From Panicum virgatum (taxonomy: Eukaryota > Streptophyta > Magnoliopsida > Poales > Poaceae), in contig NC_053138.1 of the NCBI RefSeq assembly GCF_016808335.1, forward strand, positions 15,245,900 through 15,309,899: 64,000 nt of DNA. The letters are read 5' to 3'. Shown here piece by piece: positions 21,709 to 31,765 of this stretch. The notes below the pieces were generated by a model, which saw nothing but the letters and a program-made list of their open reading frames with translations, was not told the DNA's origin and ran no database searches. The translations under genes and the position numbers were made by a program. Position 1 is the first letter of the stretch, and the number at the start of each line of letters is the position of its first letter.

Positions 21709-22970
21709 GTAGCGCGTCGCGCCGGCCCGTCGCGACGCGAGCCGCCGCCACACGCTGGGATCGGTACGCCTAACTCGAAAGACGCTCGCGGGGAGGCCCC
21801 GGAATGGAGGGTGCGCGCCCCTTCCGTTGGTTCTCCCGGCGAAATATCCACTCCCTACACAGCAACTGTTAAGGCCTCCTCCAACAGGCTAGCTTAGAGC
21901 TAGCTTTGAGTGACGTGGCGGAGAGAGAAATCGCAAGATTCTTTTCGCTAGTGGCAGTTCCATCGCTGGACGAGAGCATTTTTCCCCTCACACACACGGA
22001 TTTCAAGATTCTGCTGCTCCTGTGCTGGCCTGCGAAATCGCTGGTGGTAGCTGTAACTGATGGAGGAGGCCTAACAATCTGCGCGAAAGCAAGTGGGCCG
22101 GAAAAGCGAGCGCTGCGAAGATATTTTGGGTCTGGCGCTTTCAGCGCCGTCTCGACGTGGGTTTCTTGTGGCAAGTATACGTAGCAGCGCTTCTGCGGCC
22201 TTGGGCGACGGCAGCTGCCATCCCAGCAGCAGCAGGGTTCCCGGATTCCGGCCGCCCTGACGATCTCGACGGCTCTCGACTGTTTGGAATGCTCGATTCT
22301 TCTCTGCAGTCTGCAGCAACTGCAGAAGCCCGATGGCAATGGCACTGCCGTATGGGTCCAATCGACTTTACACGCTGGCTTCAGGCTGCGCGCTGGGTGC
22401 TGGGGCCGATCCACGACACGGGAGCCCCCGGGCGGGAGCCGAACATAGCAACAATCCCGTCATCCGGTGCCGCGCGCCGCTCCGGCTGCGAAAGCCGGTG
22501 GGGGTGGGTGAGGCGAAAGGAACGTCAAGGTGCCGAAACGCAAAAGCTGACATTTGGGCTTTGAATTAGGAAAAAAAAAGTTAAAAGCAGTACACCTGCC
22601 GAAACTCGAGGTAAGGTGCTAGGAACGGACAGGACTCCTCCGCTCCTAAACCCTAATTTCATATGCCTCTTTCTATGCACGTTGCAAAACAACCAGGAAG
22701 GAAAAAAAAGGTAATAAAATATATACGTAGCTGGGAAGATAATTACTAATTTAGCACATATGTGAAGCTCACGCAGTACAATACAGGTTACAAGAGGTAC
22801 AATTGTATCACTACGACACTACCCTGCCGTTGCACGACATAAAGTTCACTTATTTTGGTGAAACCAACCAAACATCATCCCTTTCTTGTTTATGTACATG
22901 CTCTCGTTGCAAAGTACTCTGCCAGCCAGAGCTAGTCATCTAGAGGTGGCCGCGCTCTTGTGGGGTGTTC
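21709..22970. other. Upstream region of MYB and 3' flank of ISU1
   Basis: No protein family is recognised in any frame. A GC-rich part (21720-22560) gives way to an AT-richer part (22570-22970) that should include the ISU1 3' UTR. Confidence 0.45.
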
Positions 22971-24021
22971 CTACTCGTCTGCCTTGGCCAGCTTCCCCTT
23001 CTTTGCTTCGTAGTCCTTCACGGCGGCTTTGATCGCATCCTCAGCGAGCATGCTGCAGTGGAGCTTCACCGGTGGAAGAGATAGGTGCTTTGCAATTTCA
23101 CTGAACAAAAAAGGAAAGACAAAGATGTATCAACACAGATCCAACAAATCGATACTGTGCAATAATGGAGAACCAAGACTTGGGAGCCAAACTTTCACCC
23201 ACACTGTGATATGAATATTGAAAAAAAATCAAACCATGCCGAAAAAGAACTGCCAGACCAGGTTAGGGAGTTACTCCTGACCAGTGACCAGAGAAACTAC
23301 GCCACACAAATTCCTAGCAGAAGTTAATAACACGCTAGATTACTAGATATGCAGTAGAAGATTTAGACAGCTTCATTACAATTGCCTGCTGATGTAGCAT
23401 AACAATAGAGCTAGGGAAAGCAGATCAGCTATTAGATTCGAACTAAACATAAAGGCACCGCACATGAGGGCAATGTGCGCACATACATATGCAGAGTTGC
23501 TAAAACATGCTTAATCCTGTTCATTGATATCACTAAGAAAAAATTGACCATACATACAGACGAAAACACACATTTCGATGCATCAGGCATGTAGCCTTGC
23601 CAAACCAAAGTAACCAATATCGGACAATGATTTCCAAGCAGAATCATAACTTACGTGTTCTTGATTGCGACTACCTCCTCCATTTGCTTGCCCTTAACCC
23701 ACTCAGTAGCTGCAAGTGAAGAAATGAATAAGAAACCAACTATAAATTTAAATTGGTAAAATTATAAGAAAAAAAAAGCATACACTGTGATGAAAAGCAT
23801 GTCAGTGAACCAAATCAAGCACTTAAGAAATAGCATGGCAATTGATAGTTGTAAAATCACAATATTATAAGCCAATCACCAAAAGTATGAGCCCTTTGCA
23901 TCAAAGGCAGCACCACATACGCAGAGTGATATGTTCAGAAGGCAACAAGGAAATGAAACGGTGCAACTGTCAAGAATAATATATCAGCACATGGGGCATG
24001 CTTAGCTGGAATAGCTCAGTT

Positions 24022-24054
<33 letters not shown>

Positions 24055-25223
24055 GAGGTTCAAGCCCTCCTTCTAGCGTTCAATGTTCTTTTTTTATTAG
24101 TTTAGTGGAGCAGTTTTTTTTACAGCAGTAGGGAGGTAGTTCAGTACTGTTATTGCCTTAAAATGGATCCAAAACCTACCACCAGTAAACTAAACAGTTT
24201 TTTTACAGAAGTAGGGAGATCTACCATCAGTAAACTAAACAATTTTTTACAGCAGTAGGGAGATCAGTACTGTTATTGCCTTAAAATGGATCCAAAACCT
24301 ACCAACAGTAAACTAAACAAGCACAAGGACTAGGTTGGTCTTGGGTTCAAAACTTCAAATTCCTAATCTTATTTTTAAACAGAGAAGGGTAATCTTTTTT
24401 TAGGGTAATTCCAACAAATTAGTTGTAGCCCTAGTTTCTTGTAGTTCTCCTCTCTCTCCTGCTTCTAGAGCCGATTGTGCGTACTGTAATTTACTCTATA
24501 AATTTTTCTCCATAATGCAATAAAAGTTCAGGCAACCCTGGGGTTGCTGTAGTTTTCCTTAAAAAATCCACTTATATCTAGAGCAAAGCACTGTGCATAT
24601 TATACATCTGGTCGAGATTGATTTGTTAACTACTGGATATCGGAACTGTTGTTTTGCCCAACAGCAGCATGATAGTAGCAGATACCTCAGGTCCGGACTT
24701 CCACACGATCAAAATCAACAGACCCCACCGTAATTTCCAATTAATTACCACGATCATTTCCGTTTTACCTCATTCCCATCACTCCCAGAAAGGCCTCATC
24801 ACCCAAAAATCAAATTCGCACGAACAAAACCTAATCGTGCAGCGCAGAGATTAACAATCTACTTGTGCAAGACGGAATTGGGAGCTGGTTTTGCTCACCG
24901 ACGGAGGAGGACGCGATGGCGGAGCCGCACCCGAAGGTCTTGAAGCGCGCGTCGACGATCTTGCCGGACCCCTCGTCGACACGGATCTGCAGCTTCATGA
25001 CGTCCCCGCACGCCGGCGCGCCGACGATCCCCGTGCCGACGTCCGCGTCGTCCTTGTCGAAGGACCCAACGTTGCGCGGGTTGTTGTAGTGATCCACGAC
25101 CCGCTCGTGGTAGCCCCGCCTCGCCGCGCCCGCAGCCGCCACCGCCGGCGCCGGCGCCGCCTCGCCGCCTGTGACGCCGGACGCGGCGCCGAGGAGCCTC
25201 TTGCCCGCCGCGCGCAGCATCAT
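22971..25223 (-). CDS. ISU1: Mitochondrial iron-sulfur cluster scaffold protein ISU1/ISCU
   Basis: Three exons on the minus strand: 25223-24899, 23709-23655 and 23100-22971. GT-AG introns are 1189 and 554 bp; total 510 bp, 169 residues. Residues 1 to about 40 are Arg/Ala-rich (MMLRAAGKRLLGAA), a mitochondrial presequence. The scaffold domain begins GYHERVVDHYNNPRNVGSF and has the three cluster-binding cysteines (GAPACGDVMK, FKTFGCGSAIASSS, LHCSMLAEDAI) plus the LPPVK motif that binds the HSP70/HSC20 chaperones. It assembles Fe-S clusters with the NFS1-ISD11 desulfurase and frataxin before transfer to client proteins. Length and domain structure are normal. Intron 1 carries a tRNA-Asn gene on the opposite strand and a local tandem duplication. 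Confidence 0.97.
24005..24078 (+). tRNA. tRNA-Asn (GUU), nuclear type
   Basis: A 74-nt intronless cloverleaf. The acceptor stem pairs GCTGGAA with TTCTAGC (one G-T), discriminator G. The D arm has AGCTCAGTTGGTTAGAGC. The anticodon loop CTGTTAACC carries GTT. The T arm GGAGG-TTCAAGC-CCTCC is complete. The internal A box (TAGCTCAGTTGG) and B box (GGTTCAAGCCC) are present, and a T-run at about 24089-24096 can end Pol III transcription. CCA is not encoded. It lies inside ISU1 intron 1, antisense to that gene. The sequence looks like the common plant nuclear tRNA-Asn rather than an organellar copy. Confidence 0.96.
24113..24320. repeat. Local tandem duplication in ISU1 intron 1
   Basis: A unit of about 80 bp containing tacagcagtagggag, ttattgccttaaaatggatc and ccagtaaactaaaca occurs at 24113-24195 and again at 24241-24319. 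A shortened third copy lies between them (24196-24240). It lies just downstream of the tRNA gene. Confidence 0.88.
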
Positions 25224-26701
25224 CGCCGATAAGTTTGGACCTGAGATGAGGCGTCTCTGGAATTCCCCTCTCGTTTCCTGCCTCTTTGTCCCGTTTGGCT
25301 TCGGGTTCTTCGTGTCTTGCGATGGATGATAGAGAAACTTATACTTGTGTCCCGTGGGTCCCACAGTGGCGAAGATAACGGCCTCGCAAGGGAACGCGTG
25401 TATGAGTACGTGGCGAGAGGTTTTACATCGTGACTCGTGAGGCGGTTCGACTTGCTTAGATGGGCTTTTACTGGGCTTCCTTTGGACCTGGTTGCATTCC
25501 ATTTTTAGTGGTATCCCTTTCTGGGCCATAGTTTTATTGGGCTCTAAAAGAAGGTCGCTTCTACATTGCTCCGTTAGTTTAGCAAAAGTTTAAAAAAAAC
25601 TATAATGAAAGGTTTAAAGGGCTCTATGGGAAAAGGTTAATCTCGATCAAAAAAGGTTAATCACTTAAAGCGTGTAACCCTAAATACGGTGGGGCATACG
25701 ATCAAATCTTGTAGCTGAGGAATCTAAGTGAGAACTGGTGAGAAGAAAAGGAACAGTCCGTCTTCTGAACCTCTGAATCTCTGTTAGAGTGATGGCTATG
25801 TCACCTTCTTCCCTTTATTCGTGTTCTCTGCCCGCTACATCGAAGTCGAATCCATCGTGAGACTTCCGTTTTCTCCCAGGAATAAATCAGGTTACTCTTC
25901 GCCGCTCTTCCCCACCGCCACGGTGCCACCTTCTAGTTCACGATCTGCTCACCACCACCAGCAAGGAATATGGCAGTGGCATCAGGAATCGTTGCCAGGC
26001 ACACGGCACTGCAGTCCCGTCGTCCACTGTGGATCAGTCCACTGCTTGCCATGGCGACCTGCCGCCTGCTGCCGGCCTGGCTAAGTGCCACGCGCAGCTA
26101 GTACACGAGTACTGTCCTTGGAGCTCTCGGCACTTAACTTTTGCTGTTTGTTCGTCTTCCTCGATGGCCAAACCGCAAAAGAATCCAAGGCTGATTGTAA
26201 GCATCGCGTTTTGAACCAGTCTCTGAATTGCTTCTTTCTGATTAGTTTGGTGTAATGAGATGTTAGCGTCAGTTCACCAACACACAGCTACAGGCCTGAA
26301 GGTATCCTATCCGCTGCCGTTTGGCACGTTCGTTCGGTGATTAGTTGGTTCGTTCGTTGATCCGTCCGGAGAAAGCACTGAAAATCGTCTGAAAAATATA
26401 TGGCATGGTCGACGGATAAAGCTAAACATGATTTAGATTTAAAAAACTGCAGTGACATTACAGCGGTGATGAATGAACAGTCAACTTGGCCTTTCAGAAA
26501 CAGAACAGTCATATACTCCTCGACAGTTCTCCTACGAGGAATACTAGGGAAAGTCCTGTGCGGCTGTGTATCTAGTCAAATGAATAGTCAGCAATCCAGT
26601 GCCACGTACTGTATCGCCAACGCGAGGCATGTTGACCTTCACTCTTCCCGAAGATTCTGACTGAAATTTCTGAAGATTCTGACTGAAATTTCAATGATGT
26701 C
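25224..26701. other. ISU1 upstream region and intergenic sequence
   Basis: The first 300 bp should hold the ISU1 promoter. A 42-codon frame from ATG at 25970 has no recognisable family. No RNA gene or clear repeat is seen up to the LTR at 26702. Confidence 0.45.
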
Positions 26702-26857
26702 TGTAGGAAAGGTAAGATGCGTATAATGCGGTCGATCTATTACATTGAGCTCCTTGGACGGTATATATAGAGTACAGAGACATGGGGGCAAGGCACCTCC
26801 CCGATACATATGGCAGTCCGGGGTTACATATCCTAACCTACCAAATATACTCAAACA
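26702..26857 (-). repeat. 3' LTR of the old small element
   Basis: 156 bp. The body contains GGTATATATAGAG, a TATA-like stretch shared with the other copy. About 14 substitutions and one indel separate the two LTRs, so the insertion is old. Confidence 0.82.
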
Positions 26858-28243
26858 TCCCACCGCAGTCGTAGCGGTAGTAACACGAACGGTCAGAATG
26901 GAGAACAATGGAGACGTATCCCCCCTGCAGTCGGAACGCCGGTGCGAAAACTTTGACTGGAGACTCATGCAGATGATAGCCCTTTAGTGCCGTAGTAGCC
27001 GAAGTCGAGGTAGACGTGGTCGAAGCCGTGGAGGGGGCGCGGGTCGAAGCGTCTTCGAGGTGCTCGAGTTCACAAACTCAGCAGCTTCTTGCCGAACACC
27101 AATAGGACGGTGCGGCGGATGACGATGGTAGACGGCGCAGTTTGCGACTTAGGTCACGCTCAGGACAGGGGGTGGCGACGGAGCAGGTTGCAGCAAGTGT
27201 CGCGCTCAGATCAGGGGAGGCGACGACGTCTTCCTTCAGGAACATCGGCGGCGATGTCCGCGCGAGAATGGCTGGAGGCGCGGAGGCGGATCGAGCGCCT
27301 GCTTGACGAAGACCGGCGGCGAGTGGCGCCGCCGCCCGAAAAGGTGACGACACCGGTAGGGTGCCTTGATCACGAACAACGTCGCTGCATCCTGGAAGGC
27401 GCAGCAGCAACCTCGTCCTTCGGGAGTGTCGACGATGAACGGCGACGAACGGCTGGGCGACGCAAACCCGATAACGAATCGGGGAAAACCTAAAAAATCA
27501 CACAGCAGCAGCATGACCATGGGTACATCTCGGGTGCACCTAGCGATGTGCTCCACCTTATCCTCATCTTCCACCATCGGTCAAAAAGACAGAGGCACAG
27601 AGAGGCATAGCAGAGCGGGCTGAGGTGCGTTCCGAGCGACATCGCTGCTCCGGCGCGGCGGGCTGACGGCCCCTGAGCCGCCCTCCGTAGCAGCGTCGTC
27701 GCGCTCCATGGCGGAGGAGGAAGTGGCGCTAAGGGGGAAGAGGACAGCAAGCCCAGCGGCGCGGAGGCGCGAGCCAGCGATTGGGGGGGGGCGGGAGGGG
27801 CGGATCCCCACGGCGCTGCAGCCTGGCGGCGACGTCGTCCGGCGTTGTGGTGGCCCGGCGACCCCAACGTTGCGATGGCCTGGCGACCCCACCTCCGCAG
27901 CCACACACTCGCGCTCAGGGCAGCGGTGCGGCGGCGCTGGTAGGAGGGGCGCCTGGCCTATGGCGTGGAAGGTGCGGCGGATCCAGATCAGAGCCGGGGG
28001 AGCGACGATGCAGAGGCAGGGCAGGCCCGGCGACGGGCCCATGGCGACGCAGTGCTCGACGAGGATGACGGGCGGCGCGGCCATGGATCCAATGGGCGAT
28101 GGGAAAAGGTACGTCCTCTGCTGCTTGACGACGCGACGACGCGGCGGATCAGAGGGATCCGCGTGCTGATCCTACGAAGGCGCTGCCCCCGGCGGAGATC
28201 GATCTCCCCGGGGGTGGTGCGGCGGCGGCTGCGGAAGCGGAAG
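26858..28243 (-). other. Internal region of the old small element; no retroviral-type genes
   Basis: GC-rich in its right half (27600-28243). On the minus strand a 168-codon frame starts at ATG 28084 and ends at 27581 (MAAPPVILVEHCVAMG at the start), rich in Pro/Arg/Ala. I recognise no family. Other overlapping frames are equally open, so coding is doubtful. It may be untranslated leader or a captured host fragment. Confidence 0.4.
28239..28243. repeat. Target-site duplication of the Tat element (left)
   Basis: GGAAG here and at 41909-41913 directly flank the outer TG and CA of the Gypsy LTRs. A perfect 5-bp duplication. Confidence 0.95.
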
Positions 28244-29285
28244 TGTCGGTACCCTGTAACAGGGATACCCACTCTTACTGCAGCAAGGCAGGACCCGCGT
28301 AGTTATCCGTAGCTGCGCGGGAAAGACGGAGTAGCCAGGCCCCACAGGCCAGGCTTTTCCCTCACCAGGCCAACGGCCCCGGACCGTTCCCCGCCTATGG
28401 GTCCGGTGACGCCACGTGTCTCCACGGAAGGGAAGCTCCGAGCTGACCGCCGAGGCCACGGACCCCCAGAGGGGTCCGGGACCTCCTGCGCCCGTCCGGA
28501 CTCCCCTCCCCGTGTAGGGGTCCGGAGCCGCCACGTGTCCCGGAGACGTGGGATCGTGCGCGAGTCTTCCGCAGGAAGACTCGCCCACCTACCGCATTTA
28601 ATGCGATGGACAAGGCGTGCTCTGCCGCCACGGTACACAAGACAGCCTTTTGTCAGACCCCGCTGCGCGCCGCGTATTACCAAGGAGCACAGTGCAGCCG
28701 CCTGAGCCGCGCCCGCGCAGAGCCCGTCTGCCGCGTTAAATGGATACGACGGCACGGCACTTTTCCATCATGCCACCTACGCCGCTCCCTACACAGCCGT
28801 TCAGCTACGTGGCAGGCGATGCTACTAGCTACATCAGGCTCCGTCTCGACAAGACAGCGCCAAGACATGATGGACGGAGGGCTCCGGGAGCAGGCGAGGG
28901 AATCCAAGAGAGAGATCTCCTTTGCCTACAACGCCATAATGTATGAACAGTACGTTAGTTTATACTGCATCGTTGGACCCACCTGTCGGGGATCCAACGG
29001 CTGTGTACGCGCCCCCTTGAGATATAAAAGGGAGGTGCTCGCTGTGCACAGGACAGATCCAGACAGACTCAAGCTCTCGCACCTTCTCACTCTCGTGGGA
29101 AGGCAATACAACACACAGTGGACGTAGGGTATTACGCTCCGGCGGCCCGAACCACTCTAAATCTTGCTGTGTTCATCGTGTTCTTGAGTAAGATCGATCT
29201 AAGACTAGCTAACCCCCGAGTACACACCCTCTGGGCTAGGGCGGGTGCCTTCCGCCACCCGGCTGTGGTTTGCAGCACCACGACA
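28244..29285 (+). repeat. 5' LTR of the Tat element
   Basis: 1042 bp. TATAAAAG at 29023-29030 is a good TATA box, with the R region expected about 30 bp on. The LTR holds many GGTCCGGA-type words. Confidence 0.96.
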
Positions 29286-29287
29286 TT

Positions 29288-29305
29288 TGGCGCGCCAGGT
29301 AGGGG
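29288..29305 (+). other. Primer-binding site of the Tat element
   Basis: TGGCGCGCCAGGTAGGGG starts two bases after the 5' LTR. It begins TGG, complementary to a tRNA CCA end. I cannot name the tRNA with certainty. Confidence 0.75.
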
Positions 29306-29344
29306 AGCGCTAGCTGGTCGCATTTCATCATTTTCTTCGTCCCC

Positions 29345-31765
29345 ATGGTTCGCGTGGACGACGTGGAGATGACGGAGGGGGTGGCGTCCTCCACGCCACA
29401 TGCCTCTCGCGTTCCTGCTCCAGGGGCAACTGTGCCTGTGGAGCAGCCACCGTTGGCGGCGGCGCGCGCCGCCCGCCGGCAAGAGTCAGGGCGCCCATCA
29501 AGGGCCCCCTCACAGGCTGCGAGCGGCGGAGCGCTGGCAGCGGCTAGGGAGTTGCTTCGCAACCCCCCGGCTGAGGCAGCCTCGCCAGACGCCCTGAGGC
29601 AGTGGCGAGACGACGTCGACCGTCTCCTCCACCTGGCTCAGGCCTCCCCCAGTTCTGCAAAGACTGGGCAACGACCTCCGCCTGGCAACGCGGTGGTACC
29701 TTACCACCAGCATCAGGGCGGTGCGTCGGCATCTGTGCGCTCCCCTACCGTGAGGGGTGCACGAACAGAGGACTTGCGGGCGGAGCTCAACCGCCGGCGC
29801 GCGGGGGAGGATGCCCGCATCGCTGTCGGGAGGGTGCGAGAGCGCCGTCTCAACATTGAGGGACGCAACCTCAATGTCGATCTGGACGCGGCGGCACCCA
29901 GGCCTCCGGTGAACGCCCGGATTCAGTCAGGTGCACCGGTGGCCGGGGTGGGCTGTGCTGCGCTTGCGGAGCACCTCCGCGCCGTGGCGTGGCCACCCAA
30001 GTTCCGACCCCACCTGCCGGAAAAGTACGACGGTACTACTAACCCGTCGGAATTCCTGCAGGTGTACGTTACCGCCATCACAGCGGCTGGTGGCAACGGA
30101 GACGTCATGGCAAGCTACTTTCATGTAGCCTTGTCTGGGCCAGCCCGGACTTGGCTCATGAACCTCACACCTGGGACGATCCAGTCCTGGGAAGAGCTCT
30201 ATGCGAGGTTCACAGCGAACTTCGCCAGCGCCTACCAGCAGCATGGTGTGGAGGCACACCTTCACGCCGTGAGGCAAAAACCCGGGGAAACGCTTCGGGC
30301 TTTCATCTCGCGCTTCACCAAGGTATGGGGTACCATTCCTCGTATCTCAGATGCATCTATTATTACTGCTTTCCGCCAGGGGGTGCGTGATGAGAAGATG
30401 CTCGAGAAGCTGGCGACGCACGAGGTGGAAAGCGTCACTACGCTTTTCTCCCTGGCAGACAAGTGTGCCAGGGCCGCTGAGGGCCGTGCATGGCACTCAG
30501 CCCCCCAAGATGGAGACACCAAAGCTGGTGGCTCCAGTGCTACCGCTCAGAGCGGTGGCAAGAAGAAGAAGAAGAACCGGGGTCGCGGGGAGCCGCAATC
30601 TGGCGGACCAGTCGTTGCAGCAGCAGCGCCAGCAGCGGCGCTGGCTGCGGCGGCAGCGGCTGGGGGCCAGAATACACACGGCAAACGCCCTCGCCCGCAA
30701 GGTGGAAGCGGAGGTTCATGCCCAGTGCATCCCACCGCTCGCCACAACGCCGCTGACTGCCGCGAGATCCAAAAGCTCGCGAAACGGGTCAGTGGGCGGC
30801 GTGAGCAGTCCTCTAAGGATGGCTCACCCCCTCCTCGCCAGCGGGCCGGCAAGGAGAAGGCCTCTGACAGCGGGGCCGCAGCCGGGGAGAAGGAGCTGGG
30901 GTACCAATCCCCCGCCCGAGAGCTGAAGGGCGTCTATCACAACGACGACTCCGATTCCGACAACGGCGACTGCCGCAAGAAGCTGTACGTAATGTATGGC
31001 GGGAGCTGGGAGCTTGTCTCCCGGCGGGACGTGAAGACCCTTCGCCGGGAGGTCCTTTCGGTGAAGCCGGGGGTCCCGAGGGCGGCGCCGCACCAGAGGT
31101 GGATGAACACCACCATCTCTTTCGGGCCATCCGACTGCCCGGAGAATATGGCCGGAGCTGGTGTGCTACCTTTAGTCACCGCCCCTGTCATATCCAACGT
31201 GAGGCTCTACCACGTGCTGATTGACGGTGGGGCTGGCCTCAACGTCATCAGTTATGCAGCATTTAAGCAGCTGCAGATCCCAGAGTCCAAGCTGACTCCC
31301 TCTCGCCCATTCTCCGGAGTGGGCCCACACCCGGTGTTCCCCCTGGGGAGCATCACATTGCCGGTCACGTTCGGGACCGAGGAGAACTTCCGCACAGAGA
31401 GCGTCATGTTCGATGTTGCGGAGGTGAACCTCCCGTTTAACGCCATCATTGGCCGACCGGCACTCTACCGCTTCATGGCCATTGCCCACTATGGGTATTT
31501 GGTCCTGAAGATGCCTTCCCCTGCCGGAGTCCTCACCGTGCAGGGCGACCGCACCGCTGCCGTCGCTGCAGTTGAGAGACTGCATACTCTGGCGGCAGAG
31601 GCTGCACGCTCCGAGGAGGATCCGTCCACCTCGCAACCCAGGGCGCCTGCAAAGGCTCCCAAGGTCCAACCATCTGACCCGGACCAAGTTCCCGTCAAGT
31701 CGGTACAGATTGGAACAGACTCCACCAGGACCACCCACATCGCGGGGAACCTGGAGGAGAAATAG
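29345..31765 (+). CDS. Tat element gag-protease
   Basis: 806 residues from ATG 29345. The N-terminus is Ala/Arg-rich and disordered. Retrotransposon gag core at residues about 230-370 (SGPARTWLMNLTPGTIQSWE, AFISRFTKVWG). A Lys/Arg-rich and Ala-rich linker follows, then a C-H-H-C cluster (CPVHPTARHNAADC, about residue 457) in place of a classical zinc knuckle, as in other Tat gags. The aspartic protease has VLIDGGAGLNVIS at about 621, then FNAIIGRPALY. The frame ends at TAG 31763-31765, and pol continues in the same frame without a shift. Confidence 0.92.
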   Translation: MVRVDDVEMTEGVASSTPHASRVPAPGATVPVEQPPLAAARAARRQESGRPSRAPSQAASGGALAAARELLRNPPAEAASPDALRQWRDDVDRLLHLAQASPSSAKTGQRPPPGNAVVPYHQHQGGASASVRSPTVRGARTEDLRAELNRRRAGEDARIAVGRVRERRLNIEGRNLNVDLDAAAPRPPVNARIQSGAPVAGVGCAALAEHLRAVAWPPKFRPHLPEKYDGTTNPSEFLQVYVTAITAAGGNGDVMASYFHVALSGPARTWLMNLTPGTIQSWEELYARFTANFASAYQQHGVEAHLHAVRQKPGETLRAFISRFTKVWGTIPRISDASIITAFRQGVRDEKMLEKLATHEVESVTTLFSLADKCARAAEGRAWHSAPQDGDTKAGGSSATAQSGGKKKKKNRGRGEPQSGGPVVAAAAPAAALAAAAAAGGQNTHGKRPRPQGGSGGSCPVHPTARHNAADCREIQKLAKRVSGRREQSSKDGSPPPRQRAGKEKASDSGAAAGEKELGYQSPARELKGVYHNDDSDSDNGDCRKKLYVMYGGSWELVSRRDVKTLRREVLSVKPGVPRAAPHQRWMNTTISFGPSDCPENMAGAGVLPLVTAPVISNVRLYHVLIDGGAGLNVISYAAFKQLQIPESKLTPSRPFSGVGPHPVFPLGSITLPVTFGTEENFRTESVMFDVAEVNLPFNAIIGRPALYRFMAIAHYGYLVLKMPSPAGVLTVQGDRTAAVAAVERLHTLAAEAARSEEDPSTSQPRAPAKAPKVQPSDPDQVPVKSVQIGTDSTRTTHIAGNLEEK

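Noticed and set aside
21869..22414. 181-codon minus-strand frame between MYB and ISU1
   Set aside because: Composition is Ser/Arg/Pro-biased without domains; overlapping frames on both strands are equally open.
28303..29127. Frames in the Tat LTR (102-173 codons, repeated at 41018-41750)
   Set aside because: They repeat in both LTRs because the DNA is duplicated; no protein family and no start context.
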